DNA from: Diplocarpon mali
Taxonomy: Eukaryota; Ascomycota; Leotiomycetes; Helotiales; Drepanopezizaceae
Direction: 5' to 3'
Length of the DNA: 27,234 nt
Assembly (NCBI GenBank): GCA_024741835.1
Contig: JAENRP010000449.1
Coordinates: 2,463 to 29,696, forward strand
Positions 19,337 to 27,234 of the stretch are shown here, one piece after another (the stretch's first letter is position 1; the number at the start of each line of letters is the position of its first letter). The translations under genes were made by a program, and so were the position numbers. The notes below the pieces were generated by a model. The model ran no database searches and was not told the origin of the DNA. It saw nothing but the letters and a program-made list of their open reading frames with translations.

Positions 19337-19346
19337 TTTTTTTTTT

Positions 19347-19405
19347 CCTTTTAACGTGCTGTATTAGTTAAGAACTATATAGCACGGCTAGTCTACTAGC
19401 GTATC
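19347..19405 (-). repeat. Conserved 59-bp 3' tail, LINE-2 copy
   Basis: The reverse complement aligns without gaps to 17412-17470. It contains the perfect palindrome GCTAGTAGACTAGC (arms of 6, loop AG). It differs from LINE-1 in short blocks, for example ATACAGCACG against ATAAAGCATA. Confidence 0.85.
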
Positions 19406-19499
19406 GAATCGTTATATACACTTTTCGGTCCGTATCGCTTTATAACTAAGTATTTAGGAATATGCTCTCTTTTAAAATAAGAAAATTAGAAAATAGCAC

Positions 19500-22400
19500 T
19501 AGTATTAAAAATATCAATCTCGCCCTAATAGCCGCCTAGCGAGCTCTAACCCTCGGTCTCTAGCTCTTGCTTCTAATACCGCTTTCTTATACAAATACCA
19601 GTTTCCCTTAGGAATACAAGTACTGCCTTAATTCCAATTCGTATATAAAGTAAAATAGCTATAGTAATTATACTATAGCATATAGCCTTATTTACTTAGT
19701 TGATTATTGCCTTCTGCTATGTTTTATAGTATTTATAGTTTAAAAGTAGGTGAATTGCGGTTTCGGTACTCTTATAAGCGCATTTATCGGTCTGCGCTAG
19801 CCCTAATCGGTATAGGTACGAATTTAAATATCTATAACCTAATTTCAATTGGTAGAACGCACTACTAGTAGTACGCTTTACTCCTATAGGTAGGAGTGGT
19901 TTTCTTAAGACTTTGCAATTATACTTCTTTGCGTAAGTCTTAAGGGTTAGTTTAATAAGGTTTATAGAAATATTTGTATATATCTTACCCTTAGTTTGCG
20001 TATTAACTAGGACCCTTAAGAATGCGAATGATATATTATTCGAATCGATTAGAGCTTTAATAGCTAATTTAGCCAATTCGCCGGCTTTCTTATTTCCTAT
20101 AATATCGCTATAGCCTAGAACCTAGCAGATCGTGATTTTTACTCCTATATTTGTAATCTAAGTAGAAGCGATAATAGCTCTAATTTGCTGACTTTGGCCC
20201 GGATTATCGGAGGGGGTTTCGAATCGTAAGATCGCTGCCTAATTATCTAAGAAGACTGTATAATCGTTACCTTCCTTCACTATATAGGCCGCATACTCTA
20301 TTGCCTTTGTAATAGCCTTGAGTTCGCTATTATATACTAGCTTATTGCTCCTTAAATTGCTAATCTAAGTATAAATCGGTAATATAAGAGCTTTGCCTAG
20401 CATATAAGTATATACTGCGAAACCGTACCCTATTTTGTAACCTTCTAAAGTTTATAAGTCATCTATATATATTAAAATATCATAGCTTGTATAGGCTATT
20501 AGGTACTTTAAGTAGGCTTTTGATTCTTCGTCTTTTATAAGCTTCGATATTCTAGTATTATAAGGTACTTCTCTCTCCTATAGAGGGAAATAAAAGTGCT
20601 AAATCGGTTCCAGAGTTTCGGCGCTTACTATTAGGCTAATTGAGTCGATTAAGCTTTTTATAGTTATAGGTGCTATTTCATCCTTTAGTAAGTATTTTTC
20701 GACCTCCTCTTAAATAGGGTAGAGTCTACTTAATTTTAAAGCGTAGAGTATATACCGCCGGCTGCTATGGTTAAGTCTAATCTCTATTAATAGTAGTGCT
20801 GCCTCTAGCTCCCTTAGTATTATAAGAGCGGTTTTAAAGACCCTTAGTATATCTTTAATAGCTAGATTCTAGATTACTTATATCGCTTTGATTTTCGCCT
20901 TATTAGGGCGGTCGATTTTCTACTATAGACTAGAACTATAGTCTGCGATGCTAATAACGCAGGCTAAGTAGAGTTGTCGAGTTGCGCGTATCGAAAGCCC
21001 TATTAATAGATTCGAGAGTCTATTTATATAGTAATACATCTGCTAAGCTAAAGAGGCCTTAATCGAAATATAGTCCTTAAACCTTAGATTTGCATCGAAG
21101 TGTATTCTAAGCCACTTTATTAGTTTTTTCGGCGCTAGCGTTATATTATTAAAAAGTCGGATACTTAAGGTGCTCTTTATTAAGTAGAAGTGGATTAGCT
21201 TAATCTTATTAATATTAAATCCAATCGAGTATTCTATCCTTAATTCAAATAGGTGCTTTGCCTCCCTCTTAAGAATCGAAATATTGCGTTTAAAGCTCTT
21301 TGATGCCGCTATTAGGGTTAAATCGTTTATATATAATAATAGCTTAATATTCGTATTTTTAAAAAGGTTGCAAATATATATTAGGAATAGTATTAGTAAA
21401 ATAGGGCTCTCTTAAGGAATACTTATATTTATCGCTTTAAACTCTTCTATTTGATTATTAAAAGCAAGCTATAGAGTGCGGTTCTTTAAGAATGACTTTA
21501 TTTAATTAATTAGGCTTAGCGGTAGTTTGAGTTGCGCTAGTACCTAAAGTAGCCTATTTTTAAATATATAGTCGAAGGCTCCTTTGATATTAAGAAAGAG
21601 GGTTATAGTCTTAAGCTTATTAGCCTTATTCGATTCTACCTCATTTTATAAGAGTAGGGCAGCGTCGATAGCTGATTTTCGCAGCCGACCTCCTATTTGG
21701 CTATAATAGAATAGTATAGTAGTTTCGACTAGATAACTCAGGCGTCTTGCTAGTATTCTCTTTAGTATTTTTCTAAGGCAATTAAGTAAGGAGATTACCC
21801 TATATGCCTTTGGTCGACTATAGTCGGGTTTTTTCGGCTTTTTAAGAATATAGCCAGTAGCGGATTTCCAGTAGACTAGGTAGTAGCCTTAGTTAATAAG
21901 TATTAAGTATATTAAGTAAAATACCTAAGGGATCGCCGAATAGGCCTAAACTATAATCTCTTATATAATTAGATTAAGTCCAGGTGTTTTCCCTTTGATT
22001 TTTATTATATATATATCCCTTAGCTTAATTTTTATAAGTTTTGACCATTTCCACCTATCGCTACCCTTATACTCTCTTAGATTAATAAGTTCGGACTCCA
22101 AGGGCCTAAGGAATAGTGCGCATTTAAGAATATTGCACTTTTAATTAAATATCGATTTTAGTTCCCTAGTTTCGGAGTTATATAGGCTTAGAATTAGAGT
22201 ATTTGGATTATTCGATTTCGTATAGCTTATAGCCTTAAATATCGATTAAGCGTCCTCTTTCTCTAGGAACCGATTCTAGTGCTCTTTCTTCTCTAACTTA
22301 ATTATATTAAAGTAGAGGTTTTTCGCGCTCTTTAGTTCGCTAGTATAAAGTATATACCCTAAGGATTTATTTAATTGGTATAATCGTTGCATTTCTTTTT

Positions 22401-23345
22401 AAAGTCGCTTTAGATTATCGTTCTACTAGGGTTTACTTATTATTAATCGATTTAGTCTTAGAATTATAGTATTCGCCACTTATAAAATTTTATTAGTAAA
22501 TAGCTCCTTAAGAGTATTTAACTCTTAGTTTATATATATTGTATTTAGGTCGATATTGAACTTTTAAAAACTTAAAATAAGGCTCTCCTTGAATTTTCTC
22601 TAATCTGCTTTTTTTATATTAAATTGCATAGTCCTATAGGGTGGCGTTTTTCGGCTACTATTAGTAATAGTAAATAGTACCCTAAAATGGTCGGACCTGA
22701 GATTTAGTATAGTCTGCTAGTCGGTAATCTTATTAGCTATACTACAAGTAGCAAGCGTAAGGTCTATTATAGAGGGTGCCTTTATATTCGGCCTATAGAA
22801 TGTGCCCTCCCTTAGAGTATTTAATATATTTAGTTCGAAGTGCTCGATTATACTAATTAAGCACTTTGAGTCGCTACTCCTTAGTGTAATTAGGTCCTAC
22901 TAAGGGTAGTATATATTAAAGTCCCCTACTATAATAGTATTTTAAAATAGTAAGTTAAGGAGAAGGCTAGCTCTTTAAATTGTCTTACTATTAGTAGGAG
23001 ACTGTAGGTATTTTATATTATAAATATTAATTAGCTAAGTATTAAACTCAGCTAATTTAACGATTATATAGTCAGGGTCTTATAGTAAGCTAGATATTAC
23101 CAAAGCAGTAAGAGTACCTAATATATAGATTGCTACTCTCGGCCTAAGGGAGCCGTAGTTCGGGAGCAATTGTTTATAAGCTATATAAGCTATACTTCGA
23201 AATCCATTAGAGTCATTGATTGTCTATAGTTCCTAAATCGCTATAATCGAGATGTTTAGTTTAATAGCTAATTATAGGATATATTCTATAATAGGTAGAC
23301 TCCGATTTATATTAATCTATAGTATTTTGCAACTATTTATTGATT
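19500..23345 (-). pseudogene. LINE-2 ORF2: endonuclease, reverse transcriptase and RNase H
   Basis: The endonuclease starts near 23340 with INRSLPIIEYIL, then a broken Gln-Glu-Pro motif. VGDFNIYYP lies at about 22905-22930, which is the catalytic Asp/Asn motif of this nuclease family and is intact. RT includes LKKPKKPDYSRPKAYR-type text (about 21820) and ends its palm with YIND at 21322-21333, where the first Asp of YxDD is now Asn. RNase H begins YIDDLQ near 20475 and includes ELKAITKAIEYAAYIVKEGN (about 20265-20325), LGYSDIIGNKKAGELAKLAI (about 20050-20110). The C-terminus is open from 20076 to 19717 and holds a Cys/His remnant near 19780 (KCAYKST...HLLLNYKY). The frame probably continued to about 19500 before the 3' UTR. 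Stops elsewhere are the RIP type. Confidence 0.88.
19717..20076 (-). CDS. Open 119-codon stretch of LINE-2 ORF2 (RNase H C-terminal region)
   Basis: This is not a separate gene. It is the longest uninterrupted part of LINE-2 ORF2, covering the end of RNase H and the C-terminal knuckle region (SAFYQLKLGYRYLNSYLYRL matches SAFFQLKLGYRYIKSYLKRI in LINE-1). Few Gln and Trp codons fall here, so RIP produced few stops. The first codon is only the first Met in an inherited frame. Confidence 0.6.
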   Translation of the reverse strand: MAKLAIKALIDSNNISFAFLRVLVNTQTKGKIYTNISINLIKLTLKTYAKKYNCKVLRKPLLPIGVKRTTSSAFYQLKLGYRYLNSYLYRLGLAQTDKCAYKSTETAIHLLLNYKYYKT

Positions 23346-23369
23346 TCGATTAGTATATCAATTATTATA

Positions 23370-25060
23370 TACGTACTAGTAATTCTAGTATTTTTCGAAT
23401 TATTATTCTTTATTGCTAAGTAGAGCTTGTATAGCTTAGAGTCGGCCGTATAGGTAGTACTTAAGCAGTTTGCGCACTTGATACTCAAATAAGGGCATTT
23501 TGTATTAGTTTTCTTATAAGTATTATAATAGTGCTATTTACTCGTATAGTCTCTTGCGTAGAGAATACACTTCTTAGCTCTTTTGTATAGAGCTTTGGAG
23601 TGGCCGAATCCGGTGCATCTTATATACTAGTAAGTATTAGGCGTATCGATATATTTCACTACCTTCGCTAATATACTAGCAATTAGGAGTTTATTATCGA
23701 TTGCCCTTTTCGCTTAGTCGGGAGCTAGGAATGCAATAATTATAGTACCTATTTGTACTTCGCCTAAGTTGCGTTTATCCCTTAGAGTTGCCTAATAGGA
23801 GGTCCCGATAGGTAATAGCCCCTTATTAAAGGTGCTAATTTCCATAGCGACTAATTAGGAGTTAAATACTCCTGATTCTAGAGAAAATTCCCTAATTAGG
23901 ATTCCGTAAATTGCTACCTTATACTATGGCTCTCCTATTAGTATTTTCTTTATATAAGGAAGTACCCTTTATATTATAAAGAGCTTTAAAATAAGAAACT
24001 CGGTATTAAACTTAGGAGTAGTTGTAACTACTATATTGCCCCTTAAAGAGAGGGAGACTATAGAAACTACTAAACCTTAAATTCCGCTCTTATTAAAGGC
24101 GGCATTAAGTTTATTTCTTATAGTAATAGGGGAAAAGTTTTTAGCCTGGACTGGATATACCTATAGGAGGGTGCATCTCCTAATAAGGGCCGACCTACCT
24201 TTACCACTACTTATACCCTTACTTATAGTATCCTTAAGTAAACTAGAGCTATTTGTAGCCCTAGCCCTATTCCTAGCGGGATAAATATTAATATTTGTCG
24301 GTTTTACCCTATTCTTAATATTATTTGCTACCTAAGCCTAAGTCGACTTTAGAGCTAGTGCGGTATTTTTCTTTTGCGAATTAGCTATAGTTGGCTTTCC
24401 ATCTATATTTTTAATCTAGTTTTCGATTTTTCTAAAGGTTTGCTTTAGATTCGCAATTTAAGTAGCTAGTATAGTTAAAGTATTGCGTATTTTGCTATTC
24501 TCTATATATTCTTTAAAAACCTTTATAAGGTCTAGAATGCGGCTTTGTTCTTATCTATTTTTTATTATTAAGTATGCTTCTATAAGGAGGTCTCTCGCTT
24601 AGAGTATAAGGTTATCGCTAGTCTCCTTTGTATTCTAGTTCTGATTTTTAAAGGTTGCCAATAATCTTAGGTTCTTATCGATATAGGGGATTGCAATAGG
24701 GCTAGTAGGTTGTCTCTTGCCCCTAACCTTTATATAGCTCTATAGTAGCGCCAAGGGCGAAAAATGGGATATTAGATCAGAGCTAAAATCCGTGAAAATA
24801 GGAGCAAATCTGGAACTGCTAGTACCTATACCTTTATTGCTAGGTAGGAGGCTTAGCTCAATCTCGTTTTCGAGCTCTATAGCCCTTAAGAGGGTCGGTT
24901 CTAGAGTCAGAGAGGTTATTCTCCTAAAGGGGTCGGAAATAGGCTCTATTACCCCTTGGGCTAGCTTAGCTTATACAGCCTTATAGCTTTTAAGGGTTTC
25001 GGAGGGTGATTTGGATCGTATTCTTCAAAGAATAGACGTGTTTCTGGCACGAAGGCAGGG
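23370..25060 (-). pseudogene. LINE-2 ORF1: nucleic-acid-binding protein
   Basis: The N-terminal text (FVPETRLFFEEYDPNHPP, about 24990-25040) matches the LINE-1 ORF1 start. A frame change follows near 24990, then LAQGVIEPISDPF (about 24950). A charged helical region runs ARDLLIEAYL, LIKVFKEYIENSK (about 24490-24580), with KQTFRKIEN further on. A globular part includes YKVAIYGI and FNKGLLPIGTSY (about 23810-23920), then cysteine motifs from about 23600 (CTGFGHSKALYKRAKKC) to CANC at 23466-23480 followed by a Thr-rich HSAD-like end. The final cysteines are partly replaced by Tyr. The start is not fixed, since no convincing ATG is seen. RNA binding is inferred from the family. Confidence 0.82.
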
Positions 25061-25093
25061 GGGTCAATTTTTCGAAGTGTGTTTGTGTGAATG
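25061..25093 (-). other. LINE-2 5' leader, little touched by RIP
   Basis: Read on the minus strand it starts CATTCACACAAACACAC. It is rich in CA steps that RIP normally removes, unlike the body of the element. It defines the 5' end because it abuts the 13-bp duplication. Confidence 0.7.
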
Positions 25094-25106
25094 CTTTTAA
25101 TAGTAT
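25094..25106 (+). repeat. Target-site duplication of LINE-2, 5'-side copy
   Basis: CTTTTAATAGTAT, identical to 19324-19336. From this copy the RT frame runs on without a break into the catalytic region. Confidence 0.88.
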
Positions 25107-25275
25107 ATTAATACTATTTTAATAGAATACTTAAACGACTTCTGCTTTATATATAATAATAATATCTTAATCTTCTTAAAAACTAAGGAAGAGCACCGAC
25201 GCTATATTAGACAGGTTTTAAAAAGACTATATAAAGCTGGCTTATAGGTCGATATTAAGAAGTGCAAATTCGAAG
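25107..25275 (+). pseudogene. pol: Gypsy pol, continuation: catalytic part of reverse transcriptase
   Basis: Reads INTILIEYLNDFCFIYNNN and on to LIFLKTKEEHRRYIRQVL, then LYKAGL and VDIKKCKFEV, the standard palm region of Ty3/Gypsy RT. The catalytic motif, normally Y(L/V)DD, is now YNNN (about 25151-25162), so both Asp residues are lost. It continues ATFQQY from before LINE-2 in phase once one 13-bp duplication is removed. It ends in the T run that begins LINE-3. Confidence 0.88.
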
Positions 25276-25291
25276 TTTTTTTTTTTTTTTT

Positions 25292-25350
25292 TTTTTTAAT
25301 ATGCTTTATTAGTTCTAAACTATATAGTACGGCTAGTCTACTAGCGTATC
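25292..25350 (-). repeat. Conserved 59-bp 3' tail, LINE-3 copy
   Basis: The reverse complement aligns with 17412-17470 and 19347-19405. It has the perfect GCTAGTAGACTAGC palindrome and a body as in LINE-1 (TTTAGAACTAATAAAGC). Confidence 0.85.
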
Positions 25351-25552
25351 TAATTATATATATATAGTATCCTTTCCACTATAACTGCTAATATTCATTT
25401 AGGAATAGGCTTCTTAGCGAAAAATTCGCTTAAAAGAAAATAAAAACAATAATGAACTATAACGCTTAAATAAAAGAAAGGTTTTTAAAAGAGATTAATA
25501 AGTAGTTTAAACTACCTATTAGGATTCTTTATTAAAATAGTATTATAAATCA

Positions 25553-27234
25553 GGAGCTATAATAGCCCTTATTTCTCTATCTAAGTGCTACTAATGCATA
25601 TAAATCTTAGTTTCTTTTAAAAATACTAAGAAGTGTTTAATTCCAGTTTTTATTTTAAATAGTAAGGGTAAAGATAGCTCTTTAAATCCCTTATATTTTT
25701 CTTTTATTTTCTATATAAGAGTATATCTTTAATTATAGTACTCTTTATAAGAAAGAATTAAATAGATTAGAGTTTCTCTATTACTATAAATATAATAGGG
25801 GTTTTAAGTTATACCTATTCTTTTTAAGTAAGACTTAATATACCTATAGCCTAGTTTTAATTAAAAGAAGGCGCTAGCAGTTTCTTTTAAAGTACCTATA
25901 GGTAAAGAGATCTATTTTAATATTCTATAAGAATATTGGGTTTTATAACTTTTTAAAGAAGTAGAATCGAGGTTATTTTAAATAAATAGAAATATTTCCT
26001 ACTTTTTAATTTCACTTATTTTTACCTTTAAAAAGGCAAAAGAAGTATAATTAGAAGGAGTAGTTTTCGTAGCTTATTTAGCTAATTTATCTACTTCTTC
26101 ATTTCCAATTATATTAGTATGCCTTAGTACCCACTTAATTCTAATACTAGCTCCTTTACTAATTAAAGTCTTAAAAGTAGTAATTGCAGTAATTTAATAG
26201 TTTTATCCTAGGCTATCTAAGGGAGTTTTTAATCTTTAAATAGCCGCTTAGTTATTTGAAAAAATTATAAAAATATCCCCTTCTTTTGCTATTAAGCTTA
26301 CTTTTAAGATTGCCTTAGCTATAGCTTTAAGCTTTCTATTATAGACTAATTCTAAATTTCCAATATCTACTCTATTAGAGTATTCTAGTAATTTTAAAAT
26401 AAATAAGTCTTTATATAAATATAGAGCGTAGCTATAACTAACTCTATTCCTTTCGGCTATTTAAGAGCTATTAGTATAAATCGATAAATTATTAATACTA
26501 TAGATATTTTATAAATACTATAGGTATTATACTACTTCTTCTTTTTTTAGTAATTTAGATATTTCAATATTATAAGGCACTTCCTTTTCCTATAAGGCAA
26601 AATAAAAGTGCCTTATTATCTTTAATAAATCTAAATCGATTAAGAAGTATATTAATTTAATTAAGCTCTTAATTTAAAAAGAGGATTTTATATAGAAATT
26701 TTCATTTATAATAATTTCCTCTTCCTCTTCTTTAATTATTTGAATTGTTTTTTAAACTTCTACCTTAATAGGGTATTTTAAGCTTTATTTTAAGGAATAG
26801 AGTACGTAGCATCTAGTACTATAGTTTAGCCTTATCTATAGTAGTAATAGGGCCGATTCTAGTTCTATTAGGATAAAAGGGGCTATTTTAAAAACCTTTA
26901 ATATTTTTTTATAAGTTAGATTTTATATAGCTTATAATAGTTTTAGAATCGCCTTATTTTTATATTAAAGTTTCTATTAGAATATAAAACTATAATCTAT
27001 AATACTTATAACGCAAGCTAAGTATAATTAACGTATTGTAAATAAGGAGAGACCTTTTATAATAGAAGCTAGTCTATTTATATAGTATAATATTTGCTTT
27101 CCTTAAGAAGTCCTAATTGCTTTATATTCTTTGAATTATAGATTCAAGTCGAAACAAATCCTTAATTACTTAATTAATTTTTTTAAAGCTAATATAGTAT
27201 TATTTAAAAGTCTAATCGATAAGGGATTTCTATA
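25553..27234 (-). pseudogene. LINE-3 ORF2, C-terminal part (RT rear, RNase H)
   Basis: Matches LINE-1 ORF2 from about 15525 to its stop: the post-palm RT region at 27234-26600, then RNase H (about 26490-25990), where the Asp-Gly-Ser motif and following text are again RIP-altered. The C-terminal RIKHFLVFLKE text lies near 25625, and the ending is APDL. The stop aligns with that of LINE-1. Incomplete because the window ends. The catalytic YxDD is outside. Confidence 0.85.

Larger units (their letters stand above)
19337..25093 (-). mobile_element. LINE-2: full-length Tad1-like non-LTR retrotransposon inserted in Gypsy pol
   Basis: About 5.76 kb, read right to left: a 5' leader starting CATTCACACAAACACAC, ORF1 (about 25060-23370), ORF2 (about 23340-19500), a short 3' UTR, and an A tail seen as a T run at 19336-19346. 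The 13-bp duplications are perfect. ORF1 and ORF2 match LINE-1 block by block at protein level, but the nucleotide sequence is clearly diverged except for the last 59 bp. This makes it a separate subfamily of the same Tad1-like group. RIP stops are fewer than in LINE-1, and some stretches stay open for over 100 codons. Confidence 0.9.
17495..25280 (+). mobile_element. Ty3/Gypsy LTR retrotransposon, 5' part, interrupted by LINE-2 and cut off by LINE-3
   Basis: Protease and RT text of fungal Gypsy elements lies at 18030-19336 and continues at 25107-25275 once LINE-2 and one duplication copy are removed. No gag is recognised, and the later RT, RNase H and integrase lie beyond LINE-3, outside the window if they survive. 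The left boundary is uncertain. Heavy RIP. Confidence 0.8.
25281..27234 (-). mobile_element. LINE-3: 3' part of a Tad1-like LINE, same subfamily as LINE-1
   Basis: Inserted in Gypsy RT. Its A tail is a long T run (25276-25297). The sequence is the reverse complement of LINE-1 from about 15525 to 17470, aligned along its length with transition-type differences. It therefore covers the 3' UTR, RNase H and the rear of RT. The 5' part and the left duplication lie beyond the window. The unusual run of 22 T is partly explained by the GG that precedes the A tail in LINE-1 having become AA here. Confidence 0.9.

Noticed and set aside
24792..24986. Open 64-codon plus-strand frame
   Set aside because: Shadow of LINE-2 ORF1 on the minus strand, whose text aligns with LINE-1 ORF1.
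1..27234. CRISPR array, operon, phage or bacterial defence system
   Set aside because: No regularly spaced short repeats, no bacterial-type gene spacing. The retrotransposon content and RIP pattern are fungal.

Overview
This window is a block of transposable elements inserted into one another, from a filamentous ascomycete (Pezizomycotina-type) genome. I see no host gene, tRNA, rRNA or CRISPR array. The DNA is AT-rich. TA steps are very common, CA and TG are depleted, and coding frames are broken mainly where CAA, CAG, CGA or TGG would be expected. Paired LTR copies differ only by C/T and G/A transitions. This is the mark of repeat-induced point mutation (RIP), a process restricted to fungi. 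Every element appears dead.

Layout. (1) 1-1006 is unassigned RIP-mutated DNA with a faint minus-strand reading frame. (2) 1007-17482 is a full-length Tad1-like LINE (LINE-1, plus strand), flanked by a 13-bp duplication. Its ORF1 is split by two insertions: a gag-only LTR element (1381-4813, duplication CTAAT) and a Ty1/Copia element (4938-12124, duplication ACTGA). The gag-only element itself holds a 498-bp miniature element (3252-3749, duplication CCTAGTAT, 84-bp terminal direct repeats). (3) 17495-25280 is part of a Ty3/Gypsy element (plus strand). A second full-length LINE (LINE-2, 19337-25093, minus strand, 13-bp duplication) cuts its reverse transcriptase. (4) 25281-27234 is the 3' part of a third LINE (LINE-3, minus strand), close kin of LINE-1, running off the window.

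Removing each insert with one copy of its duplication rejoins the interrupted reading frame. This works for LINE-1 ORF1 (twice), the gag gene (once) and the Gypsy reverse transcriptase (once). LINE-1 without its inserts is about 5.85 kb and LINE-2 about 5.76 kb, which supports the boundaries independently.

The families would have worked by reverse transcription: LTR elements through gag, protease, integrase, RT and RNase H, and the LINEs through an RNA-binding ORF1 and an endonuclease-RT-RNase H ORF2. The least expected items are an antisense cysteine-bearing reading frame between Copia pol and the 3' LTR, the miniature element, and a 3' tail shared by two LINE subfamilies whose bodies have diverged. 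A 39-base run of N (14298-14336) marks an assembly gap in LINE-1 ORF2.
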